Assembly: GCF_965208895.1 (NCBI RefSeq)
Contig: NZ_OZ242363.1
Location: 3,162,001-3,226,000, forward strand
Length of the DNA: 64,000 nt
Direction of reading: 5' to 3'
DNA from: Poriferisodalis sp965208895
GTDB lineage: Bacteria; Actinomycetota; Acidimicrobiia; Acidimicrobiales; Poriferisodalaceae
Position numbers and translations under genes: made by a program. Every line of letters begins with the position of its first letter. The first letter of the stretch is position 1. The notes below the pieces were generated by a model, which worked only from the letters and a program-made list of their open reading frames with translations, searched no databases and was not told where the DNA came from. Positions 58,301 to 64,000 of this stretch are shown here, piece after piece.

Positions 58301-58587
58301 GCAAGCCGACGGTCGCCGTCGCCGACGCGACAGCCGCACACGGCGACGACCTCGAATTCGTCATCAGCCTCACCTGCCGATCGACGAGTGCTGTCACCGT
58401 CTACTACTTCATCTCCCACGGCGGCAGTTACGGCGCGGGCGACATCGTCACCATCGCCGGCGGCGACATCGACGCCACCGTGACCGTCCCCACCGCTGGG
58501 GTCAGCAGCACCATCGAACTCCATGTGCTGTACACGATCGGCGCCGCCAACGACGCAGCCAAGGCCACATCCACCATCACCGACTGA
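52348..58587 (+). CDS. Second giant secreted kexin-like subtilase with Calx-beta domains
   Basis: A 2079-residue protein (ATG 52348; ATG 52369 gives MRITVPGLVLALLGGLVG and is equally possible). After the signal peptide and a long Ala/Gly/Pro part, a propeptide-like region (about 195-260) leads to the S8 protease with D357 (VAVVDHTWNPNHEDL), H394 (GPHGTMVAGTVGARDN) and S567 (GTSFAAPMVSG). A P domain spans about 660-805. About nine Calx-beta-like domains follow. A copy of the cysteine-pair domain is internal (about 1280-1380, VSVADASAARGG) and another is at the C-terminus. The protease part is clearly related to that of the neighbouring gene but not identical, so they are old paralogues. Confidence 0.9.
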   Translation: MGGVGRAMRITVPGLVLALLGGLVGMPAVGASAPSPPVPQPQSELAAAGELISAFGQTAESTANGDHATVVDEPSAPDGLLAPPDAAPDVEDGLAPEDGLGGPELGEAVQELGVLDLVGPDGVWVMRDGGRETPLRLLDAAEIAALGEERSLVATAAATAYAPGAVGNASGASASGAAAAANPDTWFVSDTGQPHLLVGGVNVLFGPEVGGPVIEAVWRRHKVASGAISPLGELPNGFLVRTVSDVESLRLADVLSAEPSVDTAVPNTFTPLEVGQDQLIAADGVASDTAAARRRCTKYTSLWPDELSSCLWHLDASGDYRYDEATDLRRRDPVVDINLGDVWSTTMGAGVTVAVVDHTWNPNHEDLRDNADTGRSTNWGGYTSEVEGWSGGPHGTMVAGTVGARDNTVGGRGVAPRATLVNYNLLDNYSAARKTEALTFNIGTVAVANHSYGTPQKRGLDRAGSIWQRALETSLEQGFGGKGTPHVKSAGNSRVANSRRVWSGLEAANNYRGIILACAVAPSGPLASYSEEGPSTWVCGLAGDYGEAGVLAPVGDNHYRDGLKGTSFAAPMVSGVIALMRSVNADLTWRDVKVILADTARKVDPQDSGWMSGAQKYSSTGPVPQSYSFSYKYGFGLVDADAAVDAAAAWALLPPMQTSTSSHTGDVSLPGRGAEIELALDVQTAIDFTEHVKVTVAGDISDVRAYRWTLVSPTGTESLLLPETDGCRAHACSLRGSFDFGTSRHLGENPGGTWKLRIQHMPTLPDCTSLAAFTRSLARSWYDLYCVDSFREILSSWSVVVTGHTGVPTEPVSLSVAAASVAEGGSVDVAVSVGGPAPATDLVVPLAFAGVSAEAGADYSAPASVTVRAGSSSATATISIAQDSVYEGLETFAVGLRGLPLGYRPESGPVVVTITDDDPLPVMSLHAASASVAEGGSVDVTAQLSGVSSTDVTADLSATAVAPAVASDGRLGSPAVLTIPAGSTESSGSVTFTAAQNDVYELTGSAAKSFEVSAAVRGGNGIADPAAITVRIDDDESAPLISIAAGPVVGEGSAAQFTLTASPTPSADLAVSVTVAQQGAFGVVTGAQTVTIPASGRAVLAVATAGDSISEPDGTITVTLVDGLDYNLAPSAAATVGVRDDDGGSVPVRVSLSSADASVSENGGWTDVEISLSRTLLAGETVSVPITVTGTPGSDWTLDDPTGPGVTPTGSGKTTAVEFGPGGRTAVLRFEAVDDDATVDRPITFAFGTGARAPTSTGVIAGITLGGALTVTITNNDLPPVCDGRPTVSVADASAARGGRLVFEFSLSCRASGSVVAHYYIARDGEIVGNTQRVTFGPGDTSATVSVPTEDSDTVKLQVAWAPGAANAFRVPAAIGTIITALPVVSIVAGGDITEGAAAAFTVTVVPAPASPITITMDISQSGDFAYRSGQRTLVVSNGAAVYSVATRDDSDDEADGSVTATLVDGVGYDLGADKSATVGVADDDDPLPQVDITASSGGTEGASAVFTLTASPAPAADLDVAVAVTAAGDFGVTVGTRTATVLSGATEATLTIATADDSVDEPDGSVTVSLVAGIGYTVGWVASRTVQVTDDDDPPPVIPEVSVTAGGAVTEGSGAVFTVTASEPKSAAFDVAVSVAASGEWGVIEGSQTVSFAAGAASATLTVPTVGDSVDEADGSVSVSLDAPGADAGYTVSATQGAATVAVSDDDVDPLTVYMIFFARSIAENGTGDDSQAHLRIAPTRALRSWETLTVPLSVTGGDEGTHWTMRDLNDPDAVFANEFEVTFGPGDDGVVLEPGDQRAELVLTAVDDSDWDDQEITVSYGTGVRAPSLNGSTEGVTLGISWGPDGVERADGSTTVVIVDSDEPPPQVDITAATGGTEGTDAVFTITASKPTTADLDVAVDVSSTGDWGATVGARTVTIPKGATQATLTVATTDDSADEPDGSITATLRAGSGYTVGPQATQTAHIADDDDPPPEPAVPACTGKPTVAVADATAAHGDDLEFVISLTCRSTSAVTVYYFISHGGSYGAGDIVTIAGGDIDATVTVPTAGVSSTIELHVLYTIGAANDAAKATSTITD

Positions 58588-58612
58588 CGTGTGTGATTGC
58601 ATCGCGGCGTAT

Positions 58613-58641
58613 CGGCCCTGCTCCATTCGAGGATCAGGCCG
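58613..58641. terminator. Possible hairpin between convergent genes
   Basis: CGGCCCTG and CAGGCCG can pair with one bulge around a 14-nt loop, between the subtilase stop and the convergent transporter binding-protein stop. No T run. Confidence 0.25.
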
Positions 58642-58671
58642 CCACCGAGACCTGCGCGGTTTGACGGTGGG

Positions 58672-60096
58672 TTAGAGGCCGCTGAGTTCGTACGCGTCGA
58701 AGAGTCCGTCGCCGACCACGATCCTGCGCAGCGTGCCGCCGTCGGCTTCGACGACTTGCCACACCATGATGTGCGACATGCAGTGCGAGGACTCCGGCGG
58801 CCACGGCGCCAGCCCGCATCGCAGATCGGGGCCGAACCAGCCGGGCGTCTCGCCTGAGTTCGCGAATGCGTCGGTGATCGACTTGGAGGTGATGGGGCCC
58901 TCGATCTTCTCGAGGATGAACTCGATCTCGCGCCAAGCGCCGTAGGGCGCCACGGCGAATCCTTCGATGAGCTGCTCGTGACCTGCCGCGGTCATGTCCT
59001 GCGCGTAGGCCGCGAGGCGTTCTTGGATCTCGGGCGGCGCGAACTCCGCGACCCACGGCACCCACTGGTCGCCTTGGGTGTATGTGCCCAAAGCAGCAGG
59101 CCCGAGCACGCCGATGTACAAGCTGCACGAGCCGGCGAAGATCGGCTTGTCGAAGCCGCTCGCGGCGGCGGAGCCGACCATGCCGATGCAGCCGAACTCG
59201 TCGAGCTGGCCCATCATGCCTTCGACGCCGGCGGATTGCGCGGCGGCGATGGCTGCTGTCCAGTCGGGCGCGGCGATATCGACCACGACGCGGGTCATTT
59301 CGATGCCGTGATGCTCGAGCACCGGGGCGATGATGTTGTCCATGAAGTCCAGGGCGGTGGAGGAATCCTGGATGACCACGGCGATGTGGTCGATGCCGAG
59401 ATCTTTGAAGGTCTTGGCCGGGCCGACGGCAAAGGCGCCGGTTGCGACATGCAGCAGGAACGCGCCGGGGCTGTTGCGCTCGGTGGGGCCCCACGAGTGA
59501 GACGAGACGTAGGGAATGCCTGCGTCGACCCACAGCCCGAGTGCCGCTTCTGAGCCCATCTCGACGCCCATGTAGGCCATGACGACGTCTTCCTCGATCA
59601 GCTTGATGGCGCAGTTGATGGCGCTCTCGGGCGTGCCGTCAGAAAGGCAGACGACCGGCTCGATCACCGCTCCGTGGATCCCGCCCGCACGGTTGATGAC
59701 GTCGATGGCGACTTCGCCGCCGATACGCAGCTCTGGCAGGGAGATGTTGCCGCCCTCGTTGTTGACGTAGCCGACCCGGATGATCTCACCGGTGCGATCG
59801 ATGGCAGCCGTGGCAGTTGAGGCGTCTGCGTCGCCGGTCGTGTTATCGCTGGCGGCGCTGTCCGGGGCACCGTCGCCAGTCGCCGCGACGTCCACGTCCA
59901 CGTTGACATTGACGTCAACGTCTATCTCGCCCCTACTCCCCGGCGTTGCGGCTGGCGCTTCGTCGCTGACAGTCTCGGAACCGCCGCACCCACCAGCCAG
60001 TCCGACGAGTGCGGCGAGGACTGTCAGCCCGACGCGCCGAAAGATGCGCTTGGCCGAGCGCCTAACTTCCCACCTTCGTTTCGGCAGGCATTCCAT
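58672..60096 (-). CDS. Branched-chain amino acid type ABC transporter substrate-binding lipoprotein
   Basis: A 474-residue LivK-like protein started at ATG 60096. The N-terminus has RIFRRVGLTVLAALVGLAGG followed by Cys, a lipoprotein signal. A Ser/Asp-rich linker with the odd alternating DVDVNVNVDVDV follows. The mature part is a type I periplasmic-binding fold: IIRVGYVNNEGGNISLPELR, VAIDVINRAGGIHGAVIEPV, then a long two-lobe body. It binds the substrate outside the cell and hands it to the permease. It follows livF by 13 bp. The substrate could be amino acids, but also amides, urea or aromatic acids in this family. Confidence 0.92.
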   Translation of the reverse strand: MECLPKRRWEVRRSAKRIFRRVGLTVLAALVGLAGGCGGSETVSDEAPAATPGSRGEIDVDVNVNVDVDVAATGDGAPDSAASDNTTGDADASTATAAIDRTGEIIRVGYVNNEGGNISLPELRIGGEVAIDVINRAGGIHGAVIEPVVCLSDGTPESAINCAIKLIEEDVVMAYMGVEMGSEAALGLWVDAGIPYVSSHSWGPTERNSPGAFLLHVATGAFAVGPAKTFKDLGIDHIAVVIQDSSTALDFMDNIIAPVLEHHGIEMTRVVVDIAAPDWTAAIAAAQSAGVEGMMGQLDEFGCIGMVGSAAASGFDKPIFAGSCSLYIGVLGPAALGTYTQGDQWVPWVAEFAPPEIQERLAAYAQDMTAAGHEQLIEGFAVAPYGAWREIEFILEKIEGPITSKSITDAFANSGETPGWFGPDLRCGLAPWPPESSHCMSHIMVWQVVEADGGTLRRIVVGDGLFDAYELSGL

Positions 60097-60109
60097 GTCG
60101 TTTGGAATG

Positions 60110-60874
60110 CTACTCGTGGTCCAGGGTTCGCTCACCGAGGTAACTGGCCTCGAGCACTTCGGGCCGCTGCGCCAGTTCTTCCGCCGTGCCCGACAGGGCC
60201 AGCTCGCCGTGATTGAGCACGTAGGCCCGGTCGGTGATTGCGAGCGCAGCATGCACGTGCTGTTCCACCAGCAGCACCGCCGCGCCGGTGTCATCGGCGA
60301 TGCGGCGCACTACTGGCAGCAGGCGCTCGACGATGATCGGCGCCAAGCCGAGGCTCATCTCGTCCACCATCAGGAGCCTCGGATCGGCGATCAGCTTGCA
60401 GCCCAATGCCAGCATCTGCTGCTCGCCGCCCGAGAGCAATCCGGTGCGACGGTCCAGGAGTTCGGCGAGGGCGGGAAACCAGCCGATGATGTCGTCCTCG
60501 GTGACCTCGCTGCGGCGGTGCCGGTGCAGGCGCAGGTTCTCTGCAACGCTGAGCTGAAAGAAGATGCCGCGGTCCTCGGGCAGCAGCGCAGCACCCCTGC
60601 GCGCTACTTGGTGCGCGCTGGCGCCGCCGAGCGGCTTGCCGAGCACATCGATCTCGCCGTCGATAGGCCGCAGGACACCCGCGATGGTCAGCAGCGTGGT
60701 CGTCTTGCCCGCGCCGTTGGGTCCGAGCAGTGCCACCACCTCGCCCGGATGTACGTGCAGAGACAGGTCGCGCACGGCCGGCACCCCGCCCCAGCCGGCC
60801 ACCAGATTCCGGACGTCCAGCGCAGGCGTTGCGACAGCGGTGCCTTCGGGGGTTGTGGCCTCGGCTGTGCTCAT
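60110..60874 (-). CDS. livF: Branched-chain amino acid type ABC transporter ATPase LivF
   Basis: A 254-residue ATPase with Walker A GPNGAGKTTTLL, signature LLSGGEQQMLALGCKL, Walker B LLMVDEMSLGLAP and the switch segment VLLVEQHVHAALAI, all LivF-like. It pairs with the LivG-like ATPase fused in the neighbouring protein to energise transport. It starts 38 bp after the fused permease gene stop and precedes the binding-protein gene by 13 bp. The short gap before it holds imperfect repeats of CTCATGCG. Confidence 0.94.
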   Translation of the reverse strand: MSTAEATTPEGTAVATPALDVRNLVAGWGGVPAVRDLSLHVHPGEVVALLGPNGAGKTTTLLTIAGVLRPIDGEIDVLGKPLGGASAHQVARRGAALLPEDRGIFFQLSVAENLRLHRHRRSEVTEDDIIGWFPALAELLDRRTGLLSGGEQQMLALGCKLIADPRLLMVDEMSLGLAPIIVERLLPVVRRIADDTGAAVLLVEQHVHAALAITDRAYVLNHGELALSGTAEELAQRPEVLEASYLGERTLDHE

Positions 60875-60912
60875 TCGATTGGACTCATGCGATCAGGCTC
60901 ATGCGGTTGGGC

Positions 60913-63747
60913 TCATGTGTGGACCTCGGAACCAAGGTAGGCGTCGATGACGGCCTCATTCGCACGAATGTCGGCCGGGGTTCCCTGTGCGATGATCTGG
61001 CCGAAGTCGAGCACGTAGATGTAGTCGCAGACTTCGAGCACGAGGCCCATGTCGTGGTCGACCAGCAGGATCGACACGCCGCCTTCGGCGATGTCGACGA
61101 TCTCGCGGCCCAGCGTGCGGCTCTCGGCGGTGTCGAGACCGGCGGCGGGCTCGTCGGCCAGCATCACCCGAGGTGAACTGGCCAAGGCCCGGGCAACGCC
61201 GACCAGCTTTTGGCGTCCCAGCGGCAGATCGCCCGGTCGGGCGTCGGCGTCGCTAGCGAGGCCAACCAGATCCAGTGCGGCATCCACCCGCTCGAGGTCA
61301 ACCGGTCGTGCCGGCTTGACAAAATCCGCCAGCACCGAGCGAATCGAGGCTCGTTCCTGGGCGACTTGGGCGTTTTCGCGCACCGACAGATCGCCGAAGA
61401 GCTCCAGCGACTGCCACGTACGCGACAGGCCCATGCGCGCTCGCTGGTAGGGCAATTCGCTCGTGAGTTCCCGACCGTCGAAGACGATGCGCCCCTCGGA
61501 AGGGACGAACCCGGTCAGGGCGTCGATCATGGTCGTCTTGCCGGCGCCGTTCGGTCCGATCAGACCGACGATCTCGCCCTCGCGGACGCGCAGCGATGCT
61601 TCGTCGACGGCCTTGAGACCCCCATAGCGGACGGTGAGTTCTTCGACCGCGAGGACGACGGGAGCATCGTCGAAGCTCGGCCGGTCGCGACGGGGCGGCT
61701 CAGACACTGAACCCGACGGTTCCACGAGGCGCAGCGGCACCGGCGCTGATCGTTCTTCATCGTGGTCATTCGCGTCAGCGGCCTTCGCGGCTGCTCGCGC
61801 TGCAAGCCGGGCCTTCAGCTTCTCGAAGTTCTTGCGGTTCGCGCCCGCGATGCCCTCCGGATTGAAGATCGCAGTCAACACCAGGCCGATGCCGGCGAGG
61901 AGCCCATACGCGGTACCGAGTTCCAGGTTCCGGTCCAAGACAACAAACCCGATGCCCAAGGGAGCAAATGTGCCGCCAATGACAGCGCCCGAGACGCTGG
62001 TGATGCCGCCCAAGTAGGCGAATGCCATGAAGCTCAAGCCGACGAGCACGGTAAAGCTGTCGGCGGAAAGCTGACCACGGCTGTAGCCGATGAACGAGCC
62101 GCCCAGTCCTGCCATGAACGAGGCGATGCCGAATGCCAGCAGCTTCGTATTCGCAATCGAGATACCGATCGATGCACCTGCCCGCTCGTTTGAGCGCACT
62201 GCCAAGAAGCGTCGTCCGGTAGCGCTGCGGGCCAGGTTGCCCACCAGGACTGCACAAATCGCCATCAAGATCAGCACCAGGATCCCGAACTCGACGCGTG
62301 CGATGGTGCGTCCTTCCCGCACGCCCATGTTGAGGCCGAACAGCGTTGGATCCGAGATCGGATTCCCCGCCACCTCGGTGAAGCTGGGATTCCGGAAAAT
62401 GAACTTCTCCAGAGCTACGGCGCCTGCCAATGTCACTACGGCCAGTTGCGCGCCGCGGATGCGCAGCGCCGGGATGCCCACCAAGACGCCGAACGCCGTC
62501 GCCACCAGCGCTGCCAGCAAGGGCGATATGGGAAACGGTATGCCTGCAGCATCGCCCAGCTTGCTCAGGGCGAAACCAGCCGTGCCAGCGATGCCCGCCT
62601 GAGCGAGGGAAATCTGGCCCACCAGGCCGGTCAGCACCACCAGCGAGAGCGTGATGATGGTGATGATCATGCTGGTGATGATCCCGAACCGATAGCTGCC
62701 CGAGGTCAGCACTACGGCCGCGCCTGCGGCCAGCACCATGACGACGACGACTTGGGGCCGCATCTTGGGCCGGAACACTTCTGGCAGCGGATCGGACTCG
62801 ACGGCGCCGCGGCTGGGGAGTGCGTCGCCGACGAAGAACAGTGCCAGCACGATCACCACGAATGGCACCGCATCGCCCAGGCCCGACACCGCCCAGTCCG
62901 GCCACCACGTCTTGCTGGCTTGGAACACCACGATGGACTGCATGACGCCCAGCGCCAGCGCCGCACTGACGGTGATACCGATCGACGAGAGTCGCCCGAT
63001 GAGCGCCGCTGCCAGTGCCGGCACGATGGCGAGCACGTAGGTCAACGGATTCAGGATCACCGTCGGCGAACTCAAGATGATCACTGCGCCGACGACGGTG
63101 CTCGACAGCACCCACGTGGTTCCTGCCAGCAATTGGGGCGAGTAGCGGGCCAAGCCGACCGCTCGCTCATTCTCCGCGGAGGCCCGTATGGCAAGTCCCA
63201 GCCGGGTGAATCGGAACCATGCCCACAGTGCCACCGCGATCAGTACCACGACCGCTGTCAGCCACAGCCTGTCTCGCGAGAAGCTGATGCCGGCCATGCT
63301 GACCGGTTCGTTCGGCAGAATCGGCGGCACGTTGCGGGGTGTGCTGGTGAATTGCAGCACAATCAGCGCCTGGATTGTCAACAGCACGCCGACTGAGGCG
63401 ACCACCCTCGCCAGCACCGGCGCCCGGCGCAGTGGCCGGAAGACGGCGAAGTGCACCAGCAGGCCGATCAAGCTGCACGAAGCCAAGGCCAGCACGAAGG
63501 ACAGGGCGAACGGCAATGAACCGTCCTCGCCCAGACTCACACTGTGGGGCACCACCGCCACCGGAAACACCAGGTCACCGCTGCGCACCAGTTCGTCGTA
63601 GACGTAGGCACCCCACATGGCCATGGCACCAGTGGCGAAGTTGATCACGCCGGTGCCGCGGTAGGTGATGACGACGCCCATGGACACGGCCGCGTAAATG
63701 CTGCCGAAGCCCAAACCGACGACAGCGAACAGGAGATACTGCTCCAT
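60913..63747 (-). CDS. Fused LivH-LivM-LivG branched-chain amino acid type ABC transporter, copy 2
   Basis: A 944-residue protein with the same three-part plan as the one at 36909: LivH-like (EQYLLFAVVGLGFGSIYAAV, INFATGAMAMWGAYVYDEL), LivM-like (GLVGQISLAQAGIAGTAGFA), a charged linker (about 640-690) and a LivG-like ATPase with GPNGAGKTTM, LPLGRQKLVGVARALA, VMLADEPAAGL and LLVDHDMGLV. The signature LPLGRQ differs from the common LSxGQ in both paralogues. It ends YLGSEVHT without the tail seen in copy 1. With livF and the lipoprotein gene it forms a complete transporter operon. The ATG at 63747 aligns with the family start. Confidence 0.94.
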   Translation of the reverse strand: MEQYLLFAVVGLGFGSIYAAVSMGVVITYRGTGVINFATGAMAMWGAYVYDELVRSGDLVFPVAVVPHSVSLGEDGSLPFALSFVLALASCSLIGLLVHFAVFRPLRRAPVLARVVASVGVLLTIQALIVLQFTSTPRNVPPILPNEPVSMAGISFSRDRLWLTAVVVLIAVALWAWFRFTRLGLAIRASAENERAVGLARYSPQLLAGTTWVLSSTVVGAVIILSSPTVILNPLTYVLAIVPALAAALIGRLSSIGITVSAALALGVMQSIVVFQASKTWWPDWAVSGLGDAVPFVVIVLALFFVGDALPSRGAVESDPLPEVFRPKMRPQVVVVMVLAAGAAVVLTSGSYRFGIITSMIITIITLSLVVLTGLVGQISLAQAGIAGTAGFALSKLGDAAGIPFPISPLLAALVATAFGVLVGIPALRIRGAQLAVVTLAGAVALEKFIFRNPSFTEVAGNPISDPTLFGLNMGVREGRTIARVEFGILVLILMAICAVLVGNLARSATGRRFLAVRSNERAGASIGISIANTKLLAFGIASFMAGLGGSFIGYSRGQLSADSFTVLVGLSFMAFAYLGGITSVSGAVIGGTFAPLGIGFVVLDRNLELGTAYGLLAGIGLVLTAIFNPEGIAGANRKNFEKLKARLAARAAAKAADANDHDEERSAPVPLRLVEPSGSVSEPPRRDRPSFDDAPVVLAVEELTVRYGGLKAVDEASLRVREGEIVGLIGPNGAGKTTMIDALTGFVPSEGRIVFDGRELTSELPYQRARMGLSRTWQSLELFGDLSVRENAQVAQERASIRSVLADFVKPARPVDLERVDAALDLVGLASDADARPGDLPLGRQKLVGVARALASSPRVMLADEPAAGLDTAESRTLGREIVDIAEGGVSILLVDHDMGLVLEVCDYIYVLDFGQIIAQGTPADIRANEAVIDAYLGSEVHT

Positions 63748-63810
63748 CGCCGGCTACCTGCTGCCGATCCGCCCGAGTGCGGACATCACGCGAAGTGCGG
63801 AGTTGTTTCT

Positions 63811-64000
63811 TTAGAAGCCGCTGTATTCGAAGGCGTCGAAGAAGCCGTCGCCGACCAGGATCCGGCCGATGGAGCCGTCATCGCGCATGCCGATCTGCCA
63901 CACGGCGATGCTCGAACCGCAGTGCGAGGTCTCCGAGGGCCACGGCGCCATGCCGCAGCGCAGATCGGCGCCGAACCAGCCGGGCGTCTCGCCGGCGTTG
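63811..64000 (-). CDS. Second substrate-binding lipoprotein gene, C-terminal part
   Basis: Only the last 62 codons are in the window; the gene continues past the right edge. The visible end reads AGETPGWFGADLRCGMAPWP, then SIAVWQIGMRDDG and GDGFFDAFEYSGF, matching the C-terminus of the binding protein at 58672 (GETPGWFGPDLRCGLAPWPP, GDGLFDAYELSGL). It lies 63 bp upstream of the fused permease gene on the same strand and is probably the first gene of this operon, so the transporter may use two binding proteins. Confidence 0.88.
   Translation of the reverse strand, partial: NAGETPGWFGADLRCGMAPWPSETSHCGSSIAVWQIGMRDDGSIGRILVGDGFFDAFEYSGF

Overview
The window is GC-rich, compact DNA with frequent GTG starts and 1-4 bp start/stop overlaps. 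Its gene content suggests an actinobacterium: an IdeR-type metal regulator, luciferase-like monooxygenase, Baeyer-Villiger-type flavin monooxygenase, CoxL-like hydroxylase, and fused branched-chain amino acid ABC transporters. I infer a free-living or host-associated Acidimicrobiia-like bacterium, but no rRNA or other taxonomic marker is present. I recognised no tRNA, rRNA or CRISPR array.

Region 1 (1-10.15 kb) is a defence block. It holds the end of a type I restriction-modification operon (hsdM fragment, hsdS, hsdR), a YgjP-type metallopeptidase, and an AAA ATPase/subtilase pair of the ietAS type. Region 2 (10.2-13.6 kb) is an unstable toxin-antitoxin patch. Two almost identical SRPBCC genes and a decayed third copy alternate with a Phd/RelE pair, a truncated XRE regulator and an orphan Phd-like antitoxin. 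Region 3 (13.65-23.2 kb) is mainly metabolic (SnoaL, luciferase-like oxidoreductase, crotonase, flavin monooxygenase) plus a NYN-domain nuclease, a polytopic membrane protein and a DUF3179 lipoprotein. Region 4 (23.3-25.1 kb) is an iron module: bacterioferritin, its ferredoxin and a DtxR/IdeR-type regulator.

Region 5 (25.2-29.6 kb) is decaying accessory DNA. It contains an Xre/RES toxin-antitoxin pair whose toxin has an in-frame stop at codon 9, a truncated copy of the metal regulator, and an ISAzo13-type element inserted in the signal peptide of a lipoprotein gene; removing the element and one TTA repeat restores the frame. Region 6 (29.65-32.9 kb) has an SDR-fold protein with an altered active site and a lone CoxL-type subunit. 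Region 7 (32.9-39.85 kb) is a minus-strand operon. A triple-fused LivH-LivM-LivG transporter overlaps by 4 bp a PHP-domain/Rad50-like ATPase, which is followed after 8 bp by an AlbA_2/ATPase protein. The last two look like an unassigned defence-type pair sitting where livF would be expected.

Region 8 (40.2-58.6 kb) encodes three very large secreted proteins: a GLUG-repeat protein and two kexin-like subtilases with P domains, all carrying Calx-beta arrays. They share a C-terminal domain with a conserved cysteine pair, and two share a helical HHGSAHVNRW module. This family and the PHP/AlbA_2 pair are the strongest candidates for undescribed biology. Region 9 (58.6-64 kb) is a second, complete branched-chain amino acid type ABC transporter locus (substrate-binding lipoprotein, LivF, fused LivHMG) and the start of another substrate-binding protein gene at the right edge.
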